From NCBI RefSeq assembly GCF_008801835.1, contig NZ_VZOW01000009.1, positions 62,001 to 126,000 of the forward strand: a DNA stretch of 64,000 nt, written 5' to 3'. Shown in pieces: positions 31,174 to 39,745 of the stretch (the first letter of the stretch is position 1; every line of letters begins with the position of its first letter). This stretch comes from Cupriavidus pauculus. GTDB taxonomy: Bacteria; Pseudomonadota; Gammaproteobacteria; Burkholderiales; Burkholderiaceae. The position numbers were made by a program, and so were the translations under genes. The notes under the pieces are model-generated. The model saw only the letters and a list, made by a program, of their open reading frames with translations. It had not been told where the DNA came from and searched no databases.

Positions 31174-31395
31174 ATGACCGATCCGTCGACGATCCAGACC
31201 GGCCAGTTGCGGCCCGTCGAGCATTGCAGCGTGTGCGGCGCGGCATTTGTGTGCGGCTACGTGGCCGGACTGCCCGCCTGCTGGTGCGCCAGCCAGCCGT
31301 TGCTGCCGTCGCGCCAGATCGTGGCGGACCAGCGCTGCCTGTGTCCGGCCTGCCTGAAACGGCGCCAGGCCGCGACAACTCTCAATCCATCCTGA
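31174..31395 (+). CDS. Small cysteine-rich CWC-family protein
   Basis: A 73-residue protein with eight cysteines at 18, 21, 27, 36, 38, 55, 57 and 60, arranged as CSVC, a CWC triplet and CLCPAC. This matches the Cys_rich_CWC family, whose function is unknown; the spacing suggests metal binding, probably zinc. It lies between the argB promoter region and a LysR gene, in the same direction as the latter. The perfect TTGCAAT dyad just upstream is its most interesting neighbour. The ATG at 31174 is the only one that leaves a compact Cys-rich product. Confidence 0.8.
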   Translation: MTDPSTIQTGQLRPVEHCSVCGAAFVCGYVAGLPACWCASQPLLPSRQIVADQRCLCPACLKRRQAATTLNPS

Positions 31396-31458
31396 AAATT
31401 TTGTTGTCTGCGTGCTGCGAATGACAAAACGGGCCCAGTCCGGTTTAACATTCGCCAC

Positions 31459-32397
31459 ATGAATAGCCTACGCGGAATCGATCTCAACCTGCTGGTGGTG
31501 CTCGAAGCACTGCTGGCCGAACGCCATATCTCGCGCGCCGCGCTGCGGCTGCAATTGAGCCAGCCGGCCGTGAGCCATTCGCTGGCGCGGCTGCGGCAGT
31601 TGCTCGACGACCCGTTGTTGGTGCGCGGCCAAGGCGGGCTGGTGTTGACGCCCCGCGCGCACGAGCTGACCGGCCCGCTGGCCGAGGCGCTGGCGCAGGT
31701 CCGCATCCTGCTGGGCCCGGGCGGCTTTGCCCCGGCCACGGCGCGCCGCACGTTCCGCCTGGCGATGTCTGATTATGGCGCGCTGGTGGTGCTGCCCCGC
31801 CTGCTGCGCGCGCTGCGCAAGGCCGCGCCCAATATCGACCTGGTGGTCACGCAGTCCAGCCGCGAAACGATGACCGCTCAGGTAGCAGACGGCCAGCTCG
31901 ACATCGCGCTGGGCGCCTTTGCGTTCGAACCCGAAGGCGTGCGCACCGCGGTGCTGTTCGATGACGATTTCGCCTGCGCGGTCGATGCGGCCACGGTGCG
32001 CGACACGGGCCGGCTCGACCACGTAGCCTACCTGGCGCGTTCGCACGTGCTGGTCACCGCGGCCACCGAACGTGGCGAAGCGGTCGACGCGGCCGTCACG
32101 CGGCTGGGCGGACGCCGCAAGATCGCCTGCTCGGTGCCGCACTGGAGCGTGGCGCCGGGCCTGATCATCGGCACCAACCTGGTCCTGACCACCGCGCGCC
32201 GCAGCCTGGAAGCGCTGGCAGACGGCCGGCTGGCGATCTTCGAGGCGCCGTTCACGATTCCCGGCTTCACCTACAGCATGATCTGGCCCGAAAAGGCCGA
32301 CGCCGACCCCGGCCACACCTGGCTGCGCGAACGCGTGCAGCAGGCCGCCGCCGCGCCCGAGGCCGACAGCGAAGCGGCCATCAGCCTGCGCGGCTGA
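31459..32397 (+). CDS. LysR-family transcriptional regulator
   Basis: A 312-residue LTTR. The N-terminal winged helix-turn-helix reads LLVVLEALLAERHISRAALR then LSQPAVSHSLARLRQLL, of the NodD/SyrM-like subgroup (GIDLNLLVVLEAL start). The remainder is a periplasmic-binding-like effector domain. The adjacent genes (CWC protein, copper chaperone) do not reveal a target, and no divergent partner gene is present, so the regulon is unknown. Confidence 0.93.
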   Translation: MNSLRGIDLNLLVVLEALLAERHISRAALRLQLSQPAVSHSLARLRQLLDDPLLVRGQGGLVLTPRAHELTGPLAEALAQVRILLGPGGFAPATARRTFRLAMSDYGALVVLPRLLRALRKAAPNIDLVVTQSSRETMTAQVADGQLDIALGAFAFEPEGVRTAVLFDDDFACAVDAATVRDTGRLDHVAYLARSHVLVTAATERGEAVDAAVTRLGGRRKIACSVPHWSVAPGLIIGTNLVLTTARRSLEALADGRLAIFEAPFTIPGFTYSMIWPEKADADPGHTWLRERVQQAAAAPEADSEAAISLRG

Positions 32398-32544
32398 CCG
32401 ACCGGACCCAGGCCGAACTGACATTACGCGCCGACCCGGCGGGGCCAACACGCGCCGACGACCCGAGCACGAACAACAGGCGATGACGATAGGCGCTGAC
32501 GGGCCCGGCATTCCCCGCCAGCCGTCACCGCACCGGATGGCCGC

Positions 32545-33045
32545 TCAGTGCTTGTGGTCCATATGGCCGCCGCCCATCTGCCCCGAAGCCGTCATGTCTC
32601 GCACCTGGGCCTGGACGGTCTGCTCGGTCACCTTGCCGTTCTGCTCGATCTTCAGCGTGATGGGCACCGTGTCGCCGGCCTTGAGTTGCTGCTTCAGGCC
32701 CATCAGCATCACGTGATAACCGCCGGGCTTCAATTGCACGTCCTGCATCTTCGGCAGATCCAGCGACGGCAGCGCGCGCATGCGCATCACGTTGTTTTCC
32801 ATCTTCATTTCATGCAGCTCGGCGGTGCCTACGGGCGACGACACGCCGACCAGCTTGGCCGTGTCGTGCGCATGCAGCGTCATGAAGGCCCCCGACGCGG
32901 TCTGCGCCGGTACGGTGCCGCGCACCCATGCATCGCTGACATCGACCTGCGCCATGGCGTGCGCGCTGACCAACAGGCCCGCCAGGGCGACGGTGACGAT
33001 CGAAGCGGCGCGCGCTGCGCGGACTTTGGCTTGGATAGGGAACAT
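32545..33045 (-). CDS. Periplasmic copper chaperone PCuAC
   Basis: PCuAC carries Cu(I) to cytochrome oxidase in the periplasm. After a signal peptide (IVTVALAGLLVSAHAMA), the copper site is complete: H78-x10-M89-x21-H111-x-M113, the exact family spacing, with a His-rich tail GGGHMDHKH that could add Cu(II) binding. The ATG at 33045 (MFPIQAK) is chosen because GGAG lies 9 bases upstream, although two earlier in-frame starts exist. It is divergent from a RegB-type sensor kinase, an arrangement reminiscent of regB-senC-regA loci. Confidence 0.92.
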   Translation of the reverse strand: MFPIQAKVRAARAASIVTVALAGLLVSAHAMAQVDVSDAWVRGTVPAQTASGAFMTLHAHDTAKLVGVSSPVGTAELHEMKMENNVMRMRALPSLDLPKMQDVQLKPGGYHVMLMGLKQQLKAGDTVPITLKIEQNGKVTEQTVQAQVRDMTASGQMGGGHMDHKH

Positions 33046-33223
33046 ATGGATCATCTCCACGAAACTCGAAAGGACGGGATCAGGGGGCGAACATTAGACC
33101 ATGACGATGCCGCCCTGTCCCGCCGCCGCGTAACCGCATAGTCTGGCAGCGTCGCCGCGCGGCCTGAATGCGGCACGGTGTCGCACGGCAGGCAGGCCGC
33201 GCCGGCATTGCTACACTCGCGCA

Positions 33224-34597
33224 ATGCAAGCCTTCATCGACATGTCATCCGCCCCGTTTTCCGCCGTGCCGGGCCTGCCGTCCCAACGCCACAGCCTGGT
33301 CAGCATGCGCCGCCTGTGCTGGCTGCGCTGGGCGCTGCTGGCCGGACAGGCGTTGCTGCTGCTGTCGTGCGAATCGCTGGCCGGCATCGTCCTGCCGTAC
33401 AAGCCGCTGCTGTACCTGTTTGCGATGCAGGCCGCGTTCAACGTGTTTTGCGTGGCGCGGCTGCGTTGGCATGCGTCGCGCAATTCGATGCCCGCCGACG
33501 GCGAACTGATGGTGCAGATGATGGTGGACCTCACCGCGCTGTCGGCGATCCTGTTCTATACCGGCGGCGCCACCAATCCGTTCGTGTCGTTCTACCTGCC
33601 GGGACTGGCGATCGCCGCGGCCATCCTGCCATGGCGGCTGGTGCTGGGCCTGGCCGTGTATGCGCTGTCGTGCTATTCGCTGCTGCTGCTCGAATATCTG
33701 CCCCTGCATCTGCACAATCCCGACAACGCGGTGAACTATCACCTGGCGGGCATGTGGCTCAATTTCGTCGCCAGCGCGGTGATGATCGCGTTCTTCGTGG
33801 CGCGCCTGTCCAACGTGCTGCGCCAGCGCGATGCGCAGCTGAACGAAGCGCGCGAGCTGCTGCTGCGCGAAGCGCGCGTGGAAGCGCTGAACGACCAGGC
33901 CGCCGCCGTGGCCCACGAGATCGGCACGCCATTGGCCACGCTGGCGGTGATTGCGGGCGAACTGCGCGCCGACGCCGAGGACGGCGGGCGCGGCAAGACC
34001 GCCGTGGCCAGCTATCTGCCCGACCTGCGCACGATGGAGCAGCAGTTGGACCTGTGCCGGTCGATCCTGGCGCGCCTGCGCGAGGACCATCAAACGCTCG
34101 CGCCGCAACGCATCGACACGTGGATCGCGGCGTTTGTCGAACGCTGGCAGTTGCGGCACCCGCAGGCCAGCCTGCACGCCGAGGTGGCGCCCGACGCCGG
34201 CGTACAGGCCGTGGATACCGCGCGCGTCACGCAGATTCTGACCATCGTGCTGGACAACGCCGCGCGCAGCCAGCAAGCCACGGAGCACGATGCAAACCCC
34301 GGCCCGCCGCTGCATCTGCGGATTTCATGCGAGGCCGGCGCGTTGCTGTGCCGCGTGACCGACCACGGCCACGGCATTGCGCCAGCGCTGCGCGTGCAAC
34401 TGGGCGAATCGCCGGTGGTCAGCGCGCACGGCGGCCAGGGCATCGGCTTGTATCTGGCCCAGAGCGCCGCGCGCCAGCTGGGCGGACAACTGGCCTGGCA
34501 CGACAATCCCGCGGGCGGCACCATCACCGAATTGCGCCTGCCGCTGGCGGGCGCCAACGATCGCTTTCCGATTTCCCACACCGATTTCCAACCGTGA
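33224..34597 (+). CDS. regB: RegB/PrrB-type redox sensor histidine kinase
   Basis: A 457-residue inner-membrane kinase with about six hydrophobic segments in residues 35-200. The quinone-associated motif GGATNPF is at 114-120 (family GGxxNPF), phospho-acceptor H231 is in AAVAHEIGTPLATL, and the ATPase domain carries VLDNAARSQ, DHGHGI and GGQGIGLYLAQ. RegB senses the ubiquinone redox state and respiratory flux. Its stop overlaps the response regulator start (TGATG). A MET-SSAPF start 18 bases downstream is an alternative; no clear ribosome site decides. Confidence 0.88.
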   Translation: MQAFIDMSSAPFSAVPGLPSQRHSLVSMRRLCWLRWALLAGQALLLLSCESLAGIVLPYKPLLYLFAMQAAFNVFCVARLRWHASRNSMPADGELMVQMMVDLTALSAILFYTGGATNPFVSFYLPGLAIAAAILPWRLVLGLAVYALSCYSLLLLEYLPLHLHNPDNAVNYHLAGMWLNFVASAVMIAFFVARLSNVLRQRDAQLNEARELLLREARVEALNDQAAAVAHEIGTPLATLAVIAGELRADAEDGGRGKTAVASYLPDLRTMEQQLDLCRSILARLREDHQTLAPQRIDTWIAAFVERWQLRHPQASLHAEVAPDAGVQAVDTARVTQILTIVLDNAARSQQATEHDANPGPPLHLRISCEAGALLCRVTDHGHGIAPALRVQLGESPVVSAHGGQGIGLYLAQSAARQLGGQLAWHDNPAGGTITELRLPLAGANDRFPISHTDFQP

Positions 34598-35190
34598 TGA
34601 CCGACGCCAATGCGCCCCACGGCGCCACGCCCTTCCTTGTGATCGACGATGACGAGGTCTTCGCCGACACGCTGGCTCGCGCCCTGACACGCCGCAGCTA
34701 TGCCGTGCAGGTGGCGCGCAATGGCAGCAGCGCCCTGGCGCTGGCCGCCCGCACCGCGTTCGCGTATGTCACGCTCGATCTGCATCTGGGACCGTCGCCC
34801 GATGCCGGAGGCACCGCGCCGGCCGAATCGGGACTGCATCTGGTGGGGCCGCTGCGCAACGCTTTGCCGGACGCGCGGATCCTCGTGCTGACCGGCTATG
34901 CGAGCATCGCCACGGCGGTGGCGGCGGTCAAGCAGGGCGCGGACGAATATCTGGCCAAACCGGCCAATGTCGATTCGATCCTGACGGCGCTGATGGCGGG
35001 GATTTCGGAGGACGCCGCCGAAGCCGCGCTGGAAGAGCCGATGCCGCTATCGGTGGCGCGACTCGAGTGGGAGCATATCCAGCGCGTGCTAACCGAGCAT
35101 GGCGGCAATATATCGGCCACGGCGCGCGCGCTGAACATGCATCGGCGCACGCTGCAACGCAAGCTCGGCAAGCGGCCGGTGTCGCGCTGA
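34597..35190 (+). CDS. regA: RegA/PrrA-type response regulator
   Basis: A 197-residue two-domain regulator. The receiver domain has acidic FLVIDDDEVFAD, phospho-acceptor D61 in VTLDLHLG, and LVLTGYASIATAV. The C-terminal Fis-like helix-turn-helix reads GNISATARALNMHRRTLQRK, nearly identical to the invariant RegA/PrrA recognition helix. The receiver carries an unusual insertion, DAGGTAPAES, after D61. In other proteobacteria RegA controls cytochrome oxidases and energy metabolism. It is translationally coupled to the kinase. Confidence 0.9.
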   Translation: MTDANAPHGATPFLVIDDDEVFADTLARALTRRSYAVQVARNGSSALALAARTAFAYVTLDLHLGPSPDAGGTAPAESGLHLVGPLRNALPDARILVLTGYASIATAVAAVKQGADEYLAKPANVDSILTALMAGISEDAAEAALEEPMPLSVARLEWEHIQRVLTEHGGNISATARALNMHRRTLQRKLGKRPVSR

Positions 35191-35204
35191 GCCAGCGGTG
35201 CGCC

Positions 35205-35558
35205 TCACAGGCGCAACTGCACGTAATCCCAGCCCAGGTCGTCCTGACGCGTATCGTCCGAGGCGTCGGCCATGCGCACCGCGTCCGCGGCGTGGCGATC
35301 GGCCAGCGTCACCAGCGCGCCCGAGGCCATCGCTTCGGCAGCCACCGCGGCGCGGCGCTGGGACCGATCGGCAGTGGCCGTATCAGTGGACGCCGGCGAG
35401 GCCGCGGCGGCATCATGCGGCACGGCTGCGGGGCGGATGCAGAGGAACACCGTGGCGGCGGTGATGGCGGCCACGACGCCGGCCGTGGCGCCGGCAACGC
35501 GGCGCTTGCGCACGCGGTTGCTCTTGAAGAAGGGCGTACGCGATAGATGGCGTGACAT
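35205..35558 (-). CDS. Hypothetical single-pass membrane protein
   Basis: A 117-residue protein I do not recognise. It starts with a basic segment (MSRHLSRTPFFKSNRVRKRR), followed by a hydrophobic stretch VAGATAGVVAAITAATVFLCI (about 21-41) and a polar Ala/Asp-rich tail ending WDYVQLRL. AAAGGGAG lies 6 bases before the ATG, which supports translation. It is convergent with the RegA-type gene, 14 bases from its stop. It could be an anchored periplasmic protein of the redox/copper group, but there is no direct evidence of function. Confidence 0.6.
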   Translation of the reverse strand: MSRHLSRTPFFKSNRVRKRRVAGATAGVVAAITAATVFLCIRPAAVPHDAAAASPASTDTATADRSQRRAAVAAEAMASGALVTLADRHAADAVRMADASDDTRQDDLGWDYVQLRL

Positions 35559-35845
35559 GTCTGGCTCCCTTTAGGTTTTTTTGTGCAGGATGCGGTGGCT
35601 CCCGCATCGGTCCATTCGACCAACAAGGTGCGCAAGGGTCTCATTTCTGTCCCGACGCGCGCCAGCGTCCTTACCAATGCTTACCAAGCTTACCGACGCG
35701 TGGCACGGCGACGATGCGCGGGCTACACGCCGGTCATCGCGCCGACATATGCCGCGCCATACGCTACGGTGCGGCGCCACGCCGCACGGCTGGCGCGTCG
35801 ATTGACGCTAGACTGGCGCGTTTGCACATTCATCCCGCACCTGTC
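35559..35845. other. Intergenic region before the YcnI-like gene
   Basis: Divergent region of about 290 bases carrying the ribosome site of the hypothetical protein at its left edge (around 35565-35572). I see no convincing promoter, repeat or small gene; several short open frames lack ribosome sites and homology. Confidence 0.35.
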
Positions 35846-36373
35846 ATGACCTTGCGCACCCTTGCCGCCGCCTTGCTTGCACTTGCCACCCCGCTTGCTT
35901 TTGCCCATATCGTGTTCGAACAGAAGCAGGCGCCCGCCGGCAGCTACTTCAAGGGCGTGCTGATGGTGGGACATGGCTGCAACGGCAGCGCCACCAAATC
36001 GGTCAGCGTGACGATTCCAGAAGGCGTGCAGGGCGCCCATCCGCAGCCCAAGGCCGGATGGCAGCTCGATGTGCAACGCGCGAAGCTGGCCAAACCGTAC
36101 GCCTCGCACGGCAAGACCGTGGAAGACGATGTGCGCACGATCCGCTGGTACGGCGGCACGCTGGCCGACCAGCATTTCGATGAATTCCGCATCCTGATGA
36201 AGCTGCCCGAACAGGCCGGCAAGCTTTATTTCCCGGTGGTGCAGGAATGCGAGAACGGCAAATCGGAATGGACGCAGATCCCGGCCGACGGCCAGAATCC
36301 GCGCGAGCTGAAATCGCCCGCGCCCGCGCTGGAGGTGATGCCCGCCGACGCGCACGCCGGCCACGCGCACTAG
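35846..36373 (+). CDS. Exported YcnI-like (DUF1775) copper-binding protein
   Basis: A 175-residue secreted protein. The signal peptide TLAAALLALATPLAFA is cleaved before H21, so the mature protein begins HIVFEQ. In the YcnI family an N-terminal histidine binds Cu(II) as part of a histidine-brace-like site. GVLMVGHGCNGSATKSVSV and RTIRWYGGTLADQHFDEFRI match the DUF1775 fold; the C-terminus is HAGHAH. Its place near PCuAC and the RegBA pair points to copper handling for respiration. The ATG at 35846 is set by the signal peptide. Confidence 0.88.
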   Translation: MTLRTLAAALLALATPLAFAHIVFEQKQAPAGSYFKGVLMVGHGCNGSATKSVSVTIPEGVQGAHPQPKAGWQLDVQRAKLAKPYASHGKTVEDDVRTIRWYGGTLADQHFDEFRILMKLPEQAGKLYFPVVQECENGKSEWTQIPADGQNPRELKSPAPALEVMPADAHAGHAH

Positions 36374-36394
36374 GCGCACCGGCTCGTCGGGCAA

Positions 36395-36424
36395 CAAAAA
36401 AGCCGGACATGACGTCCGGCTTTG
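36395..36424. terminator. Bidirectional terminator between ycnI-like gene and hslU
   Basis: AAAAAAGCCGGACAT GACGTCCGGCTTTG: a GCCGGAC/GTCCGGC stem with A and T flanks, shared by the converging YcnI-like gene and hslU. Confidence 0.82.
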
Positions 36425-36446
36425 CTGGTTGGCACAGCGCCTGGCG

Positions 36447-37778
36447 TTACAGCACGTAGCGCGACAGGTCCTCGTTGCCGGCCAGGTCGGACAGGCGCTC
36501 GTCCACATACGCGGCGTCGATCGTCACGGTATTGCCCGATGACTTGGTCGCATGGAACGACAGGTCTTCGAGCAGCCGCTCCATCACCGTGTACAGGCGG
36601 CGCGCGCCGATATTCTCGACCTTCTCGTTGACCGAAAACGCGATCTCGGCCAGCCGGCGAATTCCGTCCGGCGCGAATTGCAGGTTCACCTCCTCGGTGC
36701 CCAGCAGCGCCTGATACTGCTTGGTCAGGCTGGCGTCGGTCTGCGTCAGGATGGCCTCGAAATCCTGCACCGACAGCGATTCCAGTTCCACGCGGATCGG
36801 GAAACGGCCCTGCAGTTCGGGAATCAGGTCGCTCGGCTTGGACAGGTGGAATGCGCCCGAGGCGATGAACAGGATGTGGTCGGTCTTGATCATCCCGTAC
36901 TTCGTATTCACCGTCGTGCCTTCCACCAGCGGCAGCAGATCGCGCTGCACGCCCTGGCGCGACACCTCGCCGCCGCCCACGTCGCTGCGGCTGGCGATCT
37001 TGTCGATTTCGTCCAGGAACACGATGCCGTTCTGTTCGACGTTGGCGATCGCCTTGTGCTTGAGTTCTTCCTCATTGAGCAGCTTGGCAGCCTCTTCGTC
37101 GATCAGCAGCTTGAACGCTTCGCGCACCTTCATCTTGCGGCGCAGCTTCTTGCCCTGGCCCAGCCCGGCAAACATCGTGCGGATCTGCTCGGTCATGTCT
37201 TCCATGCCCGGCGGCCCCATGATGTCCATGTTCGGCATGCCGGCGGCCACTTCGAGCTCGATGTCCTTGTCGTCCAGCTCGCCCTCGCGCAGCTTCTTGC
37301 GGAACACCTGGCGCGTGTTCGAATCCTTGTCCTCCTGCTGGGCAAAGCCGATATCGCGCGGCGGCGGCAGCAGTACGTCGAGCAGGCGGTCCTCGGCCGC
37401 GTCCTCGGCCTTGGTGCGCACCTTCTTCATTTCCGATTCGCGCGTCTGCTTGACGGCCATCTCGGCCAGATCGCGCACGATGGTATCGACATCGCGGCCC
37501 ACATAGCCCACTTCGGTGAACTTGGTGGCCTCGATCTTGATGAACGGCGCATCGGCCAGCTTGGCCAGGCGGCGCGCGATCTCGGTCTTGCCCACGCCGG
37601 TGGGGCCGATCATCAGAATGTTCTTGGGGGTGATTTCCTGGCGCAGCGGCTCGGCCACCTGCTGGCGGCGCCAGCGGTTGCGCAGCGCCACGGCCACGGC
37701 CTTCTTGGCCTTGTTCTGGCCGATGATGTGCTTGTCGAGTTCGGAAACGATTTCCGACGGGGTCATGGTTTGCGACAT
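36447..37778 (-). CDS. hslU: HslU, ATPase of the HslVU protease
   Basis: HslU unfolds substrates and feeds them to HslV. The 443-residue AAA+ protein has Walker A GPTGVGKT at 58-65 and Walker [13 protein letters not shown]. The pore motif GYVGRD and the I-domain insertion between the Walkers are normal, and it ends in NEDLSRYVL, the conserved C-terminal tail that docks into HslV. It lies 19 bases after hslV in the same operon, with a sigma-32-like promoter upstream of hslV. Confidence 0.97.
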   Translation of the reverse strand: MSQTMTPSEIVSELDKHIIGQNKAKKAVAVALRNRWRRQQVAEPLRQEITPKNILMIGPTGVGKTEIARRLAKLADAPFIKIEATKFTEVGYVGRDVDTIVRDLAEMAVKQTRESEMKKVRTKAEDAAEDRLLDVLLPPPRDIGFAQQEDKDSNTRQVFRKKLREGELDDKDIELEVAAGMPNMDIMGPPGMEDMTEQIRTMFAGLGQGKKLRRKMKVREAFKLLIDEEAAKLLNEEELKHKAIANVEQNGIVFLDEIDKIASRSDVGGGEVSRQGVQRDLLPLVEGTTVNTKYGMIKTDHILFIASGAFHLSKPSDLIPELQGRFPIRVELESLSVQDFEAILTQTDASLTKQYQALLGTEEVNLQFAPDGIRRLAEIAFSVNEKVENIGARRLYTVMERLLEDLSFHATKSSGNTVTIDAAYVDERLSDLAGNEDLSRYVL

Positions 37779-37797
37779 GGGAATCCGTTGGGGCGCG

Positions 37798-38334
37798 TCA
37801 GTCGAGGGTTTCGATGACGAAGTTGGTGTTCGTGTAGATGCAGAGTTCGCCGGCGATGGTCAGGGCCTTTTCGACCACGTCCTTCGGCGCCAGTTCGGTG
37901 TTCTCGACCAGTGCCTTGGCTGCCGACTGCGCATACGCGCCGCCCGAGCCGATGGCCGCGATGCCGCCTTCCGGATCCAGCACGTCGCCGTTGCCGGTAA
38001 TGACCAGCGTGGTGTCGCGGTCGGCCGTGATCAGCATGGCTTCCAGGCGGCGCAGCGCGCGATCCGAGCGCCAGTCCTTGGCCAGGTCGACCGCTGCACG
38101 GGTCAGGTTGCCCTGGTATTTCTCGAGCTTGGCCTCGAAGCGGTCCAGCAGCGAGAACGCGTCGGCCGTGCTGCCGGCAAATCCCACCAGCACCTTGCCG
38201 TTATAGATGCGCCGGACCTTGCGGGCCGTGCCCTTCATCACGATATTGCCCAGCGTGACCTGGCCGTCACCGCCCAGTGCGACCTGGTTGCCGCGGCGGA
38301 CGCTGACGATGGTGGTGCCGTGATACTGTTCCAT
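37798..38334 (-). CDS. hslV: HslV, proteolytic subunit of HslVU
   Basis: The threonine protease partner of HslU, 178 residues. The catalytic Thr of [12 protein letters not shown] lies after a six-residue leader (MEQYHG) removed on maturation. [11 protein letters not shown] and [10 protein letters not shown] are conserved. It is the promoter-proximal gene of hslVU and should be heat-shock induced (see 38364-38393). Confidence 0.97.
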   Translation of the reverse strand: MEQYHGTTIVSVRRGNQVALGGDGQVTLGNIVMKGTARKVRRIYNGKVLVGFAGSTADAFSLLDRFEAKLEKYQGNLTRAAVDLAKDWRSDRALRRLEAMLITADRDTTLVITGNGDVLDPEGGIAAIGSGGAYAQSAAKALVENTELAPKDVVEKALTIAGELCIYTNTNFVIETLD

Positions 38335-38363
38335 GATGCCTTTGCGTGATAGGTGTCAGGCCG

Positions 38364-38393
38364 ATAGGTGGCGTCGCCTGCCGCGCTTTCAAG
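38364..38393 (-). promoter_or_regulatory. Sigma-32-type heat-shock promoter of hslVU
   Basis: On the minus strand CTTGAAA (38387-38393), a 15-base spacer and CCACCTAT (38364-38371) closely follow the RpoH consensus CTTGAAA and CCCCATNT. Transcription would start about 20 bases before the hslV ATG. The family precedent (hslVU in the heat-shock regulon) supports it. Confidence 0.75.
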
Positions 38394-38473
38394 GGCCGAT
38401 TTTCGGTCGGGCCGACGCGGCGGGCAGCGTTTCCCACTATAGGAAATCTCGCCTCGCCCACGCTCAAGACAAC

Positions 38474-38501
38474 AAAAAAGCCACGCTCCCGCGTGGCTTT
38501 G
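38474..38501 (-). terminator. Intrinsic terminator after the Bug-family gene
   Basis: On the minus strand AAAGCCACGC, GGGA, GCGTGGCTTTTTTG: a clean stem with a six-T tail, 24 bases beyond the stop of the tctC-type gene. Confidence 0.88.
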
Positions 38502-38524
38502 CACAGCATCTGAAGCGGTCCGAA

Positions 38525-39511
38525 TCAGTCCGCGTACACGCCTGCCTTCTTGATCACCGGCGTCCACTTGTTGATTTCCGCCGTCAGGAACGTGCGCAGC
38601 GAATCGGGCGTGGCGCGTTGCGCCGGCACCGCTTCGGCGCCCAGTTCGGCCATCTTGGCGCGGAAGTTCGGATCCTGCACCGATTTCTGCAGCGCGGCCG
38701 ACAGCTTGTCGATCACCGGCTTCGGCGTGCCCTTCGGCGCATACATGGCGTGCCAGATCTTCACTTCGACGCCCGGCATGCCTTGCTCGGCGGCGGTCGG
38801 AATGTCCTTGAACGCCTCGACGCGGCGCGACTGCATGGCCGCGTACGGCTTGAGCGCGCCTGCCTTGAGCTGGCCCGCGATATTGGTGGTCTGGTCGCAC
38901 ATCAGGTTCACCTGACCGCCCAGGATGTCGGTCAGCGCCGGCGCGGTGCCCTTGTACGGCACGGTGGTCAGCTCGGTCTGCAGCGCGCTCTGGAACAGCA
39001 GGCCGCACAGGTGCGAGGCCGAGCCGATGCCGGCGTTGGCCAGCGACAACTTGCTGGCGTTGGCCTTGATATACGGCAGCAGTTCCTTGAAGGTGGCCGG
39101 CGGCAGTTGCTTGTTGCCGACCAGCACCATCGGCACGTCGGCGATTTCGCCCACCATTTCGAAATCCTTGAGCGGATCGAAGCCGAGGTTGCGATACAGC
39201 GCCGGCGCCGTGGACATGCCGATGTGATGGATCAGGATCGTGTAGCCGTCGCCCTTGGACTGCGCGACCTTCTTGGCCCCGATGGTGCCGCCGGCGCCAC
39301 CCAGGTTTTCGATCACGATCGTACTGCCCAGATGCTTGGACATGATCATGGTGAGTTCGCGGGCCACCTTGTCGGTCGGGCCGCCGGCCGCGAAGGGCAC
39401 CACCGCCTGCACCGGCTTGCCGGCCGGAAATTCCTGAGCCTGGGCCCCCGTGAACGCGCCTGCGCCCGCAACGGCCAGCGCGGCCGCGATCTTCAATGCA
39501 ACTCGTTTCAT
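38525..39511 (-). CDS. Bug-family (TctC) tripartite tricarboxylate solute-binding protein
   Basis: A 328-residue periplasmic binding protein of the family greatly expanded in Bordetella and Cupriavidus. The signal peptide (AAALAVAGAGAFTGAQA) is followed by the ligand loop VVPFAAGGPTDKVAREL and the second conserved block NAGIGSASHLCGLLF. No tctA or tctB membrane component is adjacent, so it is an orphan binding protein; the ligand is probably a carboxylate but is not determined. CAGGAGAG precedes the ATG at 39511. Confidence 0.93.
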   Translation of the reverse strand: MKRVALKIAAALAVAGAGAFTGAQAQEFPAGKPVQAVVPFAAGGPTDKVARELTMIMSKHLGSTIVIENLGGAGGTIGAKKVAQSKGDGYTILIHHIGMSTAPALYRNLGFDPLKDFEMVGEIADVPMVLVGNKQLPPATFKELLPYIKANASKLSLANAGIGSASHLCGLLFQSALQTELTTVPYKGTAPALTDILGGQVNLMCDQTTNIAGQLKAGALKPYAAMQSRRVEAFKDIPTAAEQGMPGVEVKIWHAMYAPKGTPKPVIDKLSAALQKSVQDPNFRAKMAELGAEAVPAQRATPDSLRTFLTAEINKWTPVIKKAGVYAD

Positions 39512-39745
39512 GTACGTCTCTCCTGTTCCCTCTGGATTCCCCGTCCTGCGCCGCGCGCGCCCCCGGCAGTCCCGCTTGCGGCGGCAGCCGATCCGCGTCG
39601 ATCCATTTCGGAAAAACGCGGTGACCATGGGCACGATGTATGGATGGCATGCAGCGCCAAACCCCGCCGACAGGCGGAGCCGGACGTGGATGTTAGCAAT
39701 GGCAAACAAGTACGAGGTATAGGGGCTAACCCGCGACGAAACGGC

